This document shows, one piece after another, positions 28,951 through 39,093 of a stretch of 64,000 nt of DNA. Made by a program: the position numbers and the translations under genes. The stretch is from Streptomyces sp. R28. Its GTDB lineage: Bacteria; Actinomycetota; Actinomycetes; Streptomycetales; Streptomycetaceae. The stretch spans positions 2,841,001 to 2,905,000 of the forward strand of contig NZ_CP163439.1 of assembly GCF_041052385.1 (NCBI RefSeq), written 5' to 3'. A model generated the notes under the pieces. The model did not search any database. It was not told where the DNA came from and saw nothing but the letters and a program-made list of their open reading frames with translations. Positions within the stretch are counted from its first letter, which is position 1, and each line of letters starts with the position of its first letter.

Positions 28951-30042
28951 CTAGCGGCGGTGTGAGGCGATCGCCTCGTACACCATGCCGACGAGCAGGT
29001 CGTCGGCGTCCCGGCGGCCGAACTCGCTTGCGGCGCGGGACATCTCGTACAGCCGGTGCGGGTCGGCGAGCACGGGCAGGACGTTCTGCTGCACCCACTC
29101 GGGCGTCAGTTCCGCGTCGTCGACCAGCAGTCCGCCGCCGGCCTTGACCACCGGCTGGGCGTTCAGCCGCTGTTCGCCGTTGCCGATGGGCAGCGGGACG
29201 TAGGCGGCCGGAAGCCCGACGGCAGAGAGTTCGGCGACGGTCATCGCGCCCGCGCGGCAGAGCATCATGTCGGCCGCGGCGTACGCGAGGTCCATCCGGT
29301 CCAGGTAACTTACCGGGATGTAGGGGGGCATCCCCGGCATCTGGTGCACCTGCGGCAGTTCGTTCTTCGGGCCGACCGCGTGCAGGATCTGGATGCCTGC
29401 CTGCTGGAGCCAGGGCGCGACCTGCTGGACGACCTCGTTCAGGCGCCGGGCGCCCTGCGAACCGCCGGAGACCAGCAGCGTGGGCAGGTTCGGGTCGAGC
29501 CCGAACGCGGCGCGGGCCTCGGGGCGCACCGCGGCCCGGTCGAGGGTGGCGACGGACCGGCGCAGCGGGATGCCGATGTAGCGCGAATTGCGCAGCTTGC
29601 TGTCCGGGGTGGAGACGGCGACCTGGGCGGCGTACCGCGAACCGATCTTGTTGGCGAGGCCCGGGCGGGCGTTGGCCTCGTGGATGACGATCGGCACGCC
29701 GAGGCGCTTGGCGGCGAGGTAGCCGGGCAGGGCGACATAGCCGCCGAATCCGACGACGCAGTCCGCCTTCGTGCGCTCCAGGATCTGCTCGGTCGCCTTG
29801 ATCGTGCCGCGCAGTCGGCCCGGGACGGTGATCAGCTCAGGCGTCGGCTTGCGCGGCAGCGGGACTGCGGGGATCAGCGCGAGCTCATAGCCCCGCTGCG
29901 GAACGAGCGTGGTCTCCAGGCCGCGCTCCGTGCCCAGGGCCGTGATCCCCACGGTCGGGTCCTGCCTGCGCAGGGCGTCCGCGAGGGCGAGCGCGGGCTC
30001 GATGTGGCCGGCGGTCCCCCCGCCGGCGAGTACGACATGCAC
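28951..30042 (-). CDS. murG: MurG, UDP-GlcNAc transferase making lipid II
   Basis: Adds GlcNAc to lipid I to give lipid II on the inner membrane face. 363 aa. N-terminal G-loop GGGTAGHIEPALALADAL (7-24), second G-loop FGGYVALPGYLAA, and the C-terminal UDP-GlcNAc-binding SGGSQGARRLNE and GAMTVAEL motifs. 6 nt after ftsW, so certainly co-translated. Confidence 0.97.
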   Translation of the reverse strand: MHVVLAGGGTAGHIEPALALADALRRQDPTVGITALGTERGLETTLVPQRGYELALIPAVPLPRKPTPELITVPGRLRGTIKATEQILERTKADCVVGFGGYVALPGYLAAKRLGVPIVIHEANARPGLANKIGSRYAAQVAVSTPDSKLRNSRYIGIPLRRSVATLDRAAVRPEARAAFGLDPNLPTLLVSGGSQGARRLNEVVQQVAPWLQQAGIQILHAVGPKNELPQVHQMPGMPPYIPVSYLDRMDLAYAAADMMLCRAGAMTVAELSAVGLPAAYVPLPIGNGEQRLNAQPVVKAGGGLLVDDAELTPEWVQQNVLPVLADPHRLYEMSRAASEFGRRDADDLLVGMVYEAIASHRR

Positions 30043-30048
30043 CGAAAT

Positions 30049-31416
30049 TCACCGCTCTCCGGACGAGCGCGCCGCCGAGGCACGCCGTCGCATCGTGTTC
30101 CATCTCCGAGGCTCCCGGCCGCGGCCGGCACCTCCCGCACGCTTTCTACCAAAGCGGGGTTGCCGCGCAGAAAGCGCTGCCCGCGCAGCGGGCTCGTCGC
30201 GTGCGAAGGCGATCAGCAGCCCGATGGCGAACATGGTCGGCAGCAAGGCGGATCCCCCGTAGGAGAACAGCGGGAGGGGGACGCCGGCGATCGGCAGCAG
30301 GCCGAGCACCGCACCGATGTTGATCACGGCTTGCGCGGTGATCCAGGTGGTCACACCTCCCGCGGCATACCTCACGAAGGGGTCCTCCGTGCGTCCGGCC
30401 ACGCGGATACCCGCATAGCCTAGAGCCGCGAAGAGGGCGAGCACCGACACCGTCCCCGACAAGCCCAGTTCCTCACCGGTGACGGCGAAGATGAAGTCCG
30501 TGTGGGCTTCAGGGAGTTGTCCCCATTTCTCCACACTCGCACCCAGTCCGGAGCCGAAGATTCCGCCGGAGGCGAGCGCGTAGATGCCGTGCACGGCCTG
30601 CCAGCAGTCGACGAGACCGCTGCGCGGCTCGGTGGCGCCGAGGCACTGCAGGCGGGCCATGCGGTTCTCGCTGCTCTTGATGAGGATCACACCGATCGCG
30701 GCGGCGACCGACAGCACCCCCACGAACAGCCGGGTCGGTGCCCCCGCCAGCCACAGCAGGCCGAACAGGATCGCCGACAGGATGATCGCCGTACCCATGT
30801 CGCCGCCGAGCATGATCAGCCCGAGCAGCATGAAGGCGACCGGCACGAGCGGCACGAGCATGTGCTTCCACTGCGTCAGCAGCTTCTTGTCCTGCTTGCG
30901 CGCGATCAGGTCGGCGCCCCACAGCACCAGCGCGAGCTTGCCGAACTCGCTGGGCTGGACCTGGAAGGAGCCGCCGAGGGCGATCCAGTTCTGGTTGCCG
31001 TTGACCGCGACTCCTATCCCGGGCACCTGCACCAGCGCCATCAGGAAGACGGCACCGGCGAGGATCGGGTAGGCGAGGGCCCGGTGCAGCTTCACGGGCA
31101 TCCTGGAGGCGGCGAACAGCAGTCCGGAGCCGATCACGGCGGCCAGCAGCTGCTTGCGGAAGAAATACGAGCCGGGCAGCGACATCTGCAGTGCGGTGAT
31201 CTGGGAGGCCGAGTAGACCATCACCAGACCGAGCACGGTGATCAGCAGGCTGCCGCCGAGGATCAGGTAGTACGCGGTCAGCGGCCGGTCCCAGGCCCGG
31301 TGCAGGCGCGTGTGGAGCCGCCGTACGGCGTTGTCGCGCGGCGGCCCGGGAGCGACGGGGCGCCGAACCGCCCGCTGGACGGGGGGTCGTCCCGTACGGC
31401 TACCGGGCATCGCCAC
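30049..31416 (-). CDS. ftsW: FtsW, SEDS peptidoglycan glycosyltransferase
   Basis: Polymerises lipid II at the septum together with FtsI. 455 aa, about ten transmembrane helices after a basic N-terminal 45 residues. SEDS motifs: NWIALGGSFQVQPSEFGKLAL, the loop with AHTDFIFAVTGEELGL and the C-terminal GVPLPLFSYGGSAL. A GTG at 31416 is followed two codons later by an ATG (31410); either could be the start. The C-terminal tail is Arg-rich and disordered. Confidence 0.96.
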   Translation of the reverse strand: MAMPGSRTGRPPVQRAVRRPVAPGPPRDNAVRRLHTRLHRAWDRPLTAYYLILGGSLLITVLGLVMVYSASQITALQMSLPGSYFFRKQLLAAVIGSGLLFAASRMPVKLHRALAYPILAGAVFLMALVQVPGIGVAVNGNQNWIALGGSFQVQPSEFGKLALVLWGADLIARKQDKKLLTQWKHMLVPLVPVAFMLLGLIMLGGDMGTAIILSAILFGLLWLAGAPTRLFVGVLSVAAAIGVILIKSSENRMARLQCLGATEPRSGLVDCWQAVHGIYALASGGIFGSGLGASVEKWGQLPEAHTDFIFAVTGEELGLSGTVSVLALFAALGYAGIRVAGRTEDPFVRYAAGGVTTWITAQAVINIGAVLGLLPIAGVPLPLFSYGGSALLPTMFAIGLLIAFARDEPAARAALSARQPRFGRKRAGGAGRGREPRRWNTMRRRASAARSSGER

Positions 31417-31513
31417 TCACCGCCTCGCCGTGGGCATGCGTACCGTCCAGCCACATCCGAGTCACGCGTCCCTCCAAGGGTCCCGAAGCACCCGCAGTGG
31501 CCGAGACCCGGCG

Positions 31514-32923
31514 TCAGGCGCCCGCGCCGAGTTCGCGAACCGCCTCCGCGAACGCGTCACCGCGCTGGTTGTAGTTGGCGAACATGTCCATCGAGGCACA
31601 GGCCGGGGCAAGGAGCACCGTGTCGCCGGGCTGTGCGAGGCCCTTCGCCTCCTGGACTGCCGCGAGCATCGCCCCAGTGTCGGTCCGGTCGAGGTCGACG
31701 ACGGGTACTTCCGGCGCGTGTCGCGCTAGGGCTTCACGGATCAGGGCGCGATCCGCGCCGATGAGCACGGCCGCGCGAAGCCGCTTCGCCGACTTGGTGA
31801 CCAGCTCCTCGAAGACGGCGCCCTTGGCGAGCCCGCCCGCGATCCACACGATGGACTCGTAGGCAGCCAACGAGGCCTCCGCCGCGTGGGTGTTGGTGGC
31901 CTTGGAGTCGTCGACGTACGCGACCCCGTCCACGTCCGCCACATGCGCGATGCGGTGGGCGTCCGGGGTGAAGGCCCGTAGGCCGTCGCGTACGGCCTTG
32001 GGAGGCACCCCGTAGGCCCGGGCGAGGGCCGCTGCCGCGAGGGCGTTGGCGATGTTGTGCGGGGCCGGCGGGTCGACGTCGGCGACCTCGGCGAGCTCCT
32101 GGGCGTTCTTCTGTCGGTCCTCGACGAAGGCGCGGTCGACGAGGATGCCCTCCACGACGCCGAGTTGCGACGGCCCGGGGGTGCCCAGCGTGAAGCCGAT
32201 GGCCCGGCAGCCCTCCTCGACGTCGGCCTCGCGCACCAGGTCCTCGGTGGCCTTGTCGGCGACGTTGTAGACGCAGGCGACGCGGTTGCCCTCGTAGATA
32301 CGGCCCTTGTCCTTGGCGTACGCCTCCATGGAGCCGTGCCAGTCGAGGTGGTCGGGGGCGATGTTCAGCACCGCCGCCGAGTGGGCCCGCAGCGAGGGCG
32401 CCCAGTGGAGCTGGTAGCTGGACAACTCCACGGCCAGGACGTCGTACTGCTCCTCGCCCAGCACCGCGTCGAGGAGCGAGACGCCGATGTTGCCGACGGC
32501 GGCCGTGCGCAGGCCCGCCGCCTTGAGGATCGAGGCCAGCATCTGGACGGTCGTGGTCTTGCCGTTGGTGCCGGTGACGGCGAGCCAGGGCGCGGCGTCG
32601 GGGCCGCGCAGCCGCCAGGCCAGCTCCACGTCGCCCCAGACCGGGACGCCCGCTTCATGAGCCGCCGCGAACAGCGGCTTGTCCGGCTTCCAGCCGGGCG
32701 CGGTGACGATCAGTTCGGTGCCTTCGGGCAGGGTCGCCCCGTCGCCGAGGCGGACGGTGACACCGATCGCCTCCAGTTCGGTGGCCTGGGCACGCGCGCG
32801 TGCGTCGTCGCCGTCGTTGACAACGGTGACCTGCGCGCCGAGGCCGTGCAGCACCTTGGCCGCCGGGATCCCGGAGACGCCGAGCCCGGCGACGGTGACG
32901 TTCTTACCCTGCCAGTCGGTCAC
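31514..32923 (-). CDS. murD: MurD, UDP-MurNAc-L-Ala:D-Glu ligase
   Basis: Adds D-glutamate to UDP-MurNAc-L-Ala. About 469 aa. N-terminal Rossmann-like VTVAGLGVSGIPAAKVL, ATP loop TGTNGKTTTVQML, and C-terminal YVDDSKATNTHAAEASL with LLAPACASMDMF. Start: GTG at 32923 overlaps the mraY stop (GTGA); an in-frame ATG five codons upstream at 32938 (MGSGQV) is the alternative. Confidence 0.95.
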   Translation of the reverse strand: MTDWQGKNVTVAGLGVSGIPAAKVLHGLGAQVTVVNDGDDARARAQATELEAIGVTVRLGDGATLPEGTELIVTAPGWKPDKPLFAAAHEAGVPVWGDVELAWRLRGPDAAPWLAVTGTNGKTTTVQMLASILKAAGLRTAAVGNIGVSLLDAVLGEEQYDVLAVELSSYQLHWAPSLRAHSAAVLNIAPDHLDWHGSMEAYAKDKGRIYEGNRVACVYNVADKATEDLVREADVEEGCRAIGFTLGTPGPSQLGVVEGILVDRAFVEDRQKNAQELAEVADVDPPAPHNIANALAAAALARAYGVPPKAVRDGLRAFTPDAHRIAHVADVDGVAYVDDSKATNTHAAEASLAAYESIVWIAGGLAKGAVFEELVTKSAKRLRAAVLIGADRALIREALARHAPEVPVVDLDRTDTGAMLAAVQEAKGLAQPGDTVLLAPACASMDMFANYNQRGDAFAEAVRELGAGA

Positions 32924-33993
32924 TTGTCCGCTGCCCATCCCGCATAGAAGAGGCCCAGTCCGACAATCACACAGATGCCCTGGATGATCCAGAAACGGAC
33001 CACCACAAGGACTTCGGACCAGCCCTTGAGTTCGAAGTGGTGCTGCAGTGGCGCCATCCTGAAGACGCGCTTGCCGGTGAGGCGGAAGGAGCCGACCTGG
33101 ATGACCACCGACATGGTGATCAGCACGAACAGGCCGCCGAGGATGGCGAGCAGCAGTTCGGTGCGGGAGCAGATCGCGAGACCGGCGAGCACACCGCCGA
33201 GCGCGAGCGAGCCGGTGTCGCCCATGAAGATCTTGGCCGGCGACGTGTTCCACCACAGGAAGCCGAGGCAGGAGCCCATCAGCGCCGCGGAGACGACGGC
33301 GAGATCGAGCGGATCACGCACTTCGTAGCAGGCGTTGGGGCTGGGCAGGATCTGCGCGTTGGCACAGGACTCCTGGAACTGCCAGACGCCGATGAAGGTG
33401 TAGGCGCCGAAGACCAGGACGGAGGCGCCGGTGGCCAGACCGTCCAGACCGTCGGTCAGGTTCACGCCGTTCGACATCGCGAGGATCATGAACAGCGCCC
33501 AGACGACGAACAGCACCGGGCCGATCGTCCAGCCGAAGTCGGTGATGAACGACAGCTTCGTGGACGCCGGGGTGTTGCCGCGGGCGTCCTCGAACTGCAG
33601 CGAGAGCACCGCGAAGGCGATGCCGCCGAGCAGCTGGCCGGCCAGCTTGGCCTTGGCCCGCAGGCCCAGCGAGCGCCGCTTGACGATCTTGATGTAGTCG
33701 TCGAGGAAGCCGACCAGACCCATGCCGAACATCAGGCCGAGCACCAGCAGACCGGAGTAGGTCGGCGGCTTGCCCGTGATGAGCTTCGACAGGAAGTAGG
33801 CGGCGATGGTCGCCAGGATGAAGGCGATACCGCCCATCGTCGGCGTACCGCGCTTGCTGGCGTGCTCGCGCGGGCCGTCGTCGCGGATGTACTGGCCGTA
33901 GCCCTTGCGCGCGAGGAGCTTGATCAGCAGCGGGGTGCCGATCAGGGTCAGGAAGAGACCAATGACTCCTGCGAACAGGATCTGGTTCATCAT
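32920..33993 (-). CDS. mraY: MraY, phospho-MurNAc-pentapeptide translocase
   Basis: Makes lipid I by moving phospho-MurNAc-pentapeptide onto undecaprenyl phosphate. 357 aa, ten transmembrane helices. Signature motifs: GTPTMGG (cytoplasmic loop), LDDYIK, NLTDGLDGLA, MGDTGSLALGG and MAPLQHHFELKGWSE. Overlaps murF by 4 nt (ATGA). Confidence 0.97.
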   Translation of the reverse strand: MMNQILFAGVIGLFLTLIGTPLLIKLLARKGYGQYIRDDGPREHASKRGTPTMGGIAFILATIAAYFLSKLITGKPPTYSGLLVLGLMFGMGLVGFLDDYIKIVKRRSLGLRAKAKLAGQLLGGIAFAVLSLQFEDARGNTPASTKLSFITDFGWTIGPVLFVVWALFMILAMSNGVNLTDGLDGLATGASVLVFGAYTFIGVWQFQESCANAQILPSPNACYEVRDPLDLAVVSAALMGSCLGFLWWNTSPAKIFMGDTGSLALGGVLAGLAICSRTELLLAILGGLFVLITMSVVIQVGSFRLTGKRVFRMAPLQHHFELKGWSEVLVVVRFWIIQGICVIVGLGLFYAGWAADK

Positions 33994-35420
33994 CGGGCGG
34001 CAACCTCACCCTCGGCACCGGTCTCGAGCAGCGCCTGTGCGACGCCCTCCAGGCCGACCGAACGGGACGCCTTCACGAGTACGACGTCCCCCGGGCGCAG
34101 CTCGCTGCGCAACAGGTCGACCGCCGCCTGTGCGTCGGACACGTGCACCGACTCCTCACCCCACGAACCCTCGTTATATGCGCCCAGTTGCAGCCAGGAC
34201 GCTTCCCTGCCCCCGACCGCGACGAGCTTGCTGACGTTGAGCCGGACGGCGAGCCGCCCGACCGCGTCGTGCTCGGCGAGCGCCTCGTCCCCGAGCTCGG
34301 CCATCTTGCCGAGCACCGCCCACGTACGGCCCCCTTTCGCCCGTGCGGCTTCGCCCATGGCAGCAAGGGCACGCAGAGCGGCCCTCATGGACTCGGGGTT
34401 CGCGTTGTAGGCGTCGTTGACGACCGTCACGCCGTCCGGGCGCTCGGTGACCTCCATCCGCCAGCGGGAGAGGGAGCCCGCCTCGGAGAGTGCGGTGGCG
34501 ATCTCTTCCGCGGACATGCCCAGCTCATGGGCGACGGCGGCCGCGGCGAGCGCGTTCGACACGTGGTGCTCACCGTACAGGCGCATGGTCACATCGCTTG
34601 CACCGGAGGGTGTGCGAAGGGTGAAAGCAGGCTGTCCGCTGTCCGTGAGTCTCACGTTCTCGGCGCGTACGTCCGCTTCGCCTGACTCTCCGAAAAGGAT
34701 CACCTTCGCCTTCGTACGGGACGCCATGGCCCGTACGAGGGGATCGTCGGCGTTGAGGACCGCGACGCCGCCGTCTTCCGCCGCCGGCAGGCTCTCCACG
34801 AGCTCGCCCTTGGCCTGCGCGATCTGCTCGCGGCCGCCGAACTCGCCGATGTGGGCGGTGCCGACGTTGAGCACGAGGCCGATCTTCGGGGGCGTGAGAT
34901 CGGCGAGGTAGCGGATGTGGCCGATGCCGCGGGCGCCCATCTCCAGGACGAGGAACTTGGTCTCCTCGGTGGCGCTGAGAGCGGTCAGCGGCAGCCCGAT
35001 CTCGTTGTTGAGCGAGCCCGGCGTCCACACGGTGGGCGCCTTGCGCTGGAGCACCTGGGCGATCAGGTCCTTGGTGCTGGTCTTGCCCGCCGAGCCGGTC
35101 AGGGCCACGAGGGTCGCGCCGAGCCGTCGTACGACATGGCGGGCGAGGGCACCGAGGGCCTTCTGGACGTCGGCCACGACGATCGCGGGAACACCGACGG
35201 GGCGCGACGCCAGTACGGCGACCGCGCCCGCTTCGACGACCTGCTCGGCGTAGTCATGGCCGTCCACGCGCTCGCCGACGAAGGCGGCGAAGAGGGTGCC
35301 GGGCTCCACTTCGCGGGAGTCCCGGACGACCGGTCCGGTGACCTGGACGGACGGATCCGGTATGTCGTACGTCTGCCCGCCGACGACTTCTGCGATCTCG
35401 GCGAGAGAGAGGGCGATCAC
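33990..35420 (-). CDS. murF: MurF, D-Ala-D-Ala adding ligase
   Basis: Completes the UDP-MurNAc-pentapeptide. 476 aa. ATP loop TGSAGKTSTKD, NEIGLPLTAL, and VNDAYNANPESMRAAL are typical. Start: GTG at 35420, 4 nt after the murE stop, with AGGGA upstream; a much longer in-frame reading would overlap murE and is rejected. Confidence 0.96.
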   Translation of the reverse strand: MIALSLAEIAEVVGGQTYDIPDPSVQVTGPVVRDSREVEPGTLFAAFVGERVDGHDYAEQVVEAGAVAVLASRPVGVPAIVVADVQKALGALARHVVRRLGATLVALTGSAGKTSTKDLIAQVLQRKAPTVWTPGSLNNEIGLPLTALSATEETKFLVLEMGARGIGHIRYLADLTPPKIGLVLNVGTAHIGEFGGREQIAQAKGELVESLPAAEDGGVAVLNADDPLVRAMASRTKAKVILFGESGEADVRAENVRLTDSGQPAFTLRTPSGASDVTMRLYGEHHVSNALAAAAVAHELGMSAEEIATALSEAGSLSRWRMEVTERPDGVTVVNDAYNANPESMRAALRALAAMGEAARAKGGRTWAVLGKMAELGDEALAEHDAVGRLAVRLNVSKLVAVGGREASWLQLGAYNEGSWGEESVHVSDAQAAVDLLRSELRPGDVVLVKASRSVGLEGVAQALLETGAEGEVAAR

Positions 35421-35424
35421 AAGT

Positions 35425-37086
35425 TCATCCCTGGGTCTTCTGGATAGCTTCGCGAAGCACCTGGCGGTCGTCGAAGGGGCGGACCACTCCGGCGATGTCC
35501 TGGCCCTGCTCATGGCCCTTGCCGGCGACCAGCACGGTGTCACCGGGCTGGGCACGGGCGACGGCTGCGGCGATCGCGGCGGCCCGGTCCTCGAAGACCT
35601 GGACCTCGCCACGCTCGTGTACTGGCACGGACGCCGCGCCCTGGAGCATGGTTGCGAGGATCGCGAGGGGGTCTTCGGAACGGGGGTTGTCGGAGGTCAG
35701 TACGGCGGTGTCGGCGAGCCGGGCCGCGGCGGCGCCCATCGGCTCGCGCTTGGTCACGTCACGGTCGCCGCCGCAGCCGAGCACGATGTGCAGACTGCCC
35801 TCGGTGACCTTGCGGAGCGCCTTGAGCACCGATTCGACGGCGTCGGTCTTGTGGGCGTAGTCCACGACCGCGAGATACGGCTGCCCGGCGTCCACCCGCT
35901 CGAGGCGGCCCGGCACACCCGGCACGGCGGCGATGCCGTCGGCGGCGGCCTGCGCGTCGAGGCCGGCGGCGGCCAGGGCGGTGATGGCGGCGAGGGTGTT
36001 CGCCACGTTGAAGGGGCCCGCGATCGGCGACCTGGCGGCGATCCGCTCACCCTTGGGGCCGATCACGGTGAACGTCGAGTCCATGGGGCCGACTTCGACG
36101 TCATCGGCTCGCCAGTCGGCGTCCGGGTGGCCCTCCGCGGAGAAGGTGACGACCGGGACGGTCGCTTCCTTGGCGAGCCTGCGGCCGTACTCGTCGTCGA
36201 GGTTGACGACGCCGAGTTTGCTGCGTTTGGGGGTGAACAGCTGCGCCTTGGCCCGGAAGTAGTCCTCCATGTCGGAGTGGAACTCCATGTGCTCCGGGCT
36301 GAGGTTGGTGAACACGGCGATGTCGAAGACGCAGGCGTCGACGCGGCCGAGGACCAGCGCGTGGCTGGAGACCTCCATGGCGACCGCCTCCACGCCGCGT
36401 TCGCGCATGACGGCGAACAGGGCCTGCAGGTCGGTGGCTTCGGGGGTGGTGCGCTCGGACTTGATGCGCTCGTCGCCGATGCGCATCTCGACCGTGCCGA
36501 TGAGTCCGGTCGTCCGGGCGGTCTTGAGGGCACCCTCGACGAGATACGCCGTGGTGGTCTTGCCGGAGGTGCCGGTGATGCCGATCTGCAGCAGGTCACG
36601 GCCGGGGTGGCCGTAGATCGTGGCCGCCAGCTCGCCCATCAGCCCGCGTGGATCCTCCACGGCCAGGACCGGCAGGCCGGTCGCGGCGGCGCGCTCGGCG
36701 CCGGTCGGGTCGGTGAGCACGGCGACCGCGCCGAGGCCCGCGGCCTGCGTGACGAAGTCGGCGCCGTGCAGGCGGGCGCCCGGGAGGGCGGCGTACAGAT
36801 CGCCGGGGCGGACGGCGCGCGAGTCATGGGTGATGCCCGTGACCTCGACGGCGTCCGCGCGGTCCGGCGCGGCGGCACCCAGCTGATCGGCGAGTTCCGC
36901 GAGGGGTGTGGCGGAGAGCTGCGCCGGCCTGGGCGGCCCCGGATACGTCACGGATGCGCCCTTCTGGGTGGTTTGGGACTGATCAGCGTGTGGCACGGCG
37001 GTGAGCGTACCGGGCGCACCCGCCTGGGAGCGAAGTGAGGGGCGGGGCGCGCCCTGGTTCCCGGAGTCGGGGGTGATCGTAGTCAC
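35425..37086 (-). CDS. murE: MurE, UDP-MurNAc-tripeptide synthetase (diaminopimelate type)
   Basis: Adds diaminopimelate (LL-form in Streptomyces) to UDP-MurNAc-dipeptide. 553 aa including a disordered extension of about 55 residues. ATP loop GTSGKTTTAYLVEGAL; specificity motif DNPRSEDP, the DNPR form found in DAP-adding rather than Lys-adding enzymes. GTG at 37086; an alternative in-frame GTG (VTYPGPPRP, about residue 46) could also serve. 36 nt after ftsI. Confidence 0.96.
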   Translation of the reverse strand: MTTITPDSGNQGAPRPSLRSQAGAPGTLTAVPHADQSQTTQKGASVTYPGPPRPAQLSATPLAELADQLGAAAPDRADAVEVTGITHDSRAVRPGDLYAALPGARLHGADFVTQAAGLGAVAVLTDPTGAERAAATGLPVLAVEDPRGLMGELAATIYGHPGRDLLQIGITGTSGKTTTAYLVEGALKTARTTGLIGTVEMRIGDERIKSERTTPEATDLQALFAVMRERGVEAVAMEVSSHALVLGRVDACVFDIAVFTNLSPEHMEFHSDMEDYFRAKAQLFTPKRSKLGVVNLDDEYGRRLAKEATVPVVTFSAEGHPDADWRADDVEVGPMDSTFTVIGPKGERIAARSPIAGPFNVANTLAAITALAAAGLDAQAAADGIAAVPGVPGRLERVDAGQPYLAVVDYAHKTDAVESVLKALRKVTEGSLHIVLGCGGDRDVTKREPMGAAAARLADTAVLTSDNPRSEDPLAILATMLQGAASVPVHERGEVQVFEDRAAAIAAAVARAQPGDTVLVAGKGHEQGQDIAGVVRPFDDRQVLREAIQKTQG

Positions 37087-37122
37087 GAGGTGGTTCCTGG
37101 CTGCTCGGTGCTGATCAGGGGG

Positions 37123-39093
37123 TCAGGGTTTGTAGGCGACCGGGAGCTTCGCGGCCTTGGCCCCGGTCGGCGGGATCTGAAGGGTCTTCAGGGCGAACTC
37201 CATCACCTTCTTGTAGATGGGGCCGCAGATCTGGCCGCCGAAGTAGTTGCCCGCGGTGGCGTTCTGGATGGCGCAGTAGACGGTGACGCGGGGCTTGTCC
37301 GCGGGCGCGAAGCCGGCGAACGACGACGTGTAGCCGCGGTACTTGCCGGTGGCCGGATCCACGCGGTTCGCCGTACCCGTCTTGCCCGCGACCCGGTAGC
37401 CGGGGATGCGCGCCTTGGTGCCGGTGCCCTCCTTGTCGTCCACGACCGACTCCAGCATCTGGGCGAGCATCTTCGCCGTCTTGGCGCCGATGACCCTGGT
37501 CTTCTTGGGTGCCGGGGCGTCGGTGAACTGCCCGTCGGGCCCCTGGGTGCCGCGCACGAGCGTGGGTTCGACGCGTACGCCGCCGTTGGCGATCGTGGAG
37601 TAGACGGAGGCCGCCTGCATCGCGTTGAGGGACAGGCCCTGGCCGAAAGGAATCGTGTACTGCTGCGAGGTCGACCACTTGCCCGGGGCGGCGAGGATGC
37701 CCCGGGTCTCGCCGGGGAAGCCGAGGCCGCTGTAGCTGCCGATGCCGAACCTGCGCAGGTAGTCGTAGAGGACCTTGTTCGCCTGCGGCTGGGTCCTGCC
37801 CAGCTGGCCGGTGGCCAGGATGGTGCCGATGTTGCTGGACTTGGCGAGGACGCCGTTGAGCGTCAGGAACCAGGTCGCGTGGTCGATGTCGTCCTTGAAG
37901 AGCCGGTCGCCGCGGTGCAGCCGGTTGGGTACGACGACATGCGTGCCGGGCGTGGCCACGCCCTCCTCCAGTACGGCGGCCATCGACATGACCTTCGCGG
38001 TGGAGCCGGGCTCGTAGGCGTCCTGGACGGCCGCGTTGCCCATGTTCTCGCCGCTGGCCGCGGAGAGGTCGTTCGGGTCGAAGCCGGGCGAGTTGGCCAT
38101 GGCGAGGATCTCGCCGGTGCGGGCGTCCTGGACGATCACATAGCCGCGGTCCGCCTTGGACTCCTCCACCTGCTCGGTGATCGCGTTCTGCGCGGCCCAC
38201 TGGATGTCGCGGTCGATGGTGAGCTCGACGTCGCTGCCGGGCACGGCGGGCGTCTCGGTGGAGCCCGCGGTGGGGACCTGCCGGCCGCCGGACTGGGCGT
38301 AGCGGATCTCGCCGTCCTTGCCGGACAGTTGCTTGTTCAACTGCTGCTCGATACCGCCGCCGCCCTTGCCGTCGGCGTTGACCCAGCCCAGTATCCCGGC
38401 GGCGAGATCGCCGTTCGGGTACACCCGCTTGCTGCTGGCGACCGAGAGCACGCCCGCGAGGACGTTGGCCGTGCTCTTGTCCCGCTCGGCCTTGGTGGCC
38501 AGCGCGGACTTCAGGTCCTTGATCTGCTTCCAGACCTGGGGGGTCTGGCGGCTCGCCAGCAGGGTGTAGCGCAGGTTCTTGTTCGCAGGCCGGAGCTTCT
38601 TGACGATCGCCTCCGGCTCCTGGCCGAGAATCGGCGCAAGGAGGGCGGCCGCCTGCTCCGGGCCGTCGTCGATCTTCAGCTGTTCGCGGCTGAAGAGCGT
38701 GGGGTCGGCCGTGATGTCGTACGCGTCCACGCTGGTCGCCAGCGCCACGCCGTTGCGGTCGGTGATGCCGCCGCGCACGGCGGCCAGGGTGTAGCCGACG
38801 TACCGGTTCTTCTCGGCCTTGGCGGCGTATGTGCTCGCGTCGACGGCCTGCACCTGGAGCAGCCGTACGACGAAGGCGATCAGGACGAGGGTCAGGGCCA
38901 GGCTGACCATGCGCAGCCGGGGGCGGGGGCTGCCGAGCCGGATCTTGGCGGGGGGCATGGGGCGCGACCGTGCCGGGCGGCCGGCCGGGCGGGCCGCGGG
39001 GGCCGGGCGCCGCTGGGCACCACCGGAGCGGGCGGGCTTGGCGGGTCCGGGCACGCGGCGGCGCGGTGGTTCCCTGTCGGACACTTCCGTCAC
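37123..39093 (-). CDS. ftsI: FtsI, septal penicillin-binding protein (class B PBP, transpeptidase)
   Basis: Cross-links septal peptidoglycan in the FtsW/FtsI complex. 656 aa: a 60-residue Arg/Pro-rich cytoplasmic tail, one transmembrane helix (about 61-82), the dimerisation/pedestal domain and the transpeptidase domain with Ser364-Thr-Ala-Lys, Ser419-Ser-Asn and Lys571-Thr-Gly-Thr. ATG overlaps the ftsL stop by 4 nt (ATGA). Confidence 0.97.
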   Translation of the reverse strand: MTEVSDREPPRRRVPGPAKPARSGGAQRRPAPAARPAGRPARSRPMPPAKIRLGSPRPRLRMVSLALTLVLIAFVVRLLQVQAVDASTYAAKAEKNRYVGYTLAAVRGGITDRNGVALATSVDAYDITADPTLFSREQLKIDDGPEQAAALLAPILGQEPEAIVKKLRPANKNLRYTLLASRQTPQVWKQIKDLKSALATKAERDKSTANVLAGVLSVASSKRVYPNGDLAAGILGWVNADGKGGGGIEQQLNKQLSGKDGEIRYAQSGGRQVPTAGSTETPAVPGSDVELTIDRDIQWAAQNAITEQVEESKADRGYVIVQDARTGEILAMANSPGFDPNDLSAASGENMGNAAVQDAYEPGSTAKVMSMAAVLEEGVATPGTHVVVPNRLHRGDRLFKDDIDHATWFLTLNGVLAKSSNIGTILATGQLGRTQPQANKVLYDYLRRFGIGSYSGLGFPGETRGILAAPGKWSTSQQYTIPFGQGLSLNAMQAASVYSTIANGGVRVEPTLVRGTQGPDGQFTDAPAPKKTRVIGAKTAKMLAQMLESVVDDKEGTGTKARIPGYRVAGKTGTANRVDPATGKYRGYTSSFAGFAPADKPRVTVYCAIQNATAGNYFGGQICGPIYKKVMEFALKTLQIPPTGAKAAKLPVAYKP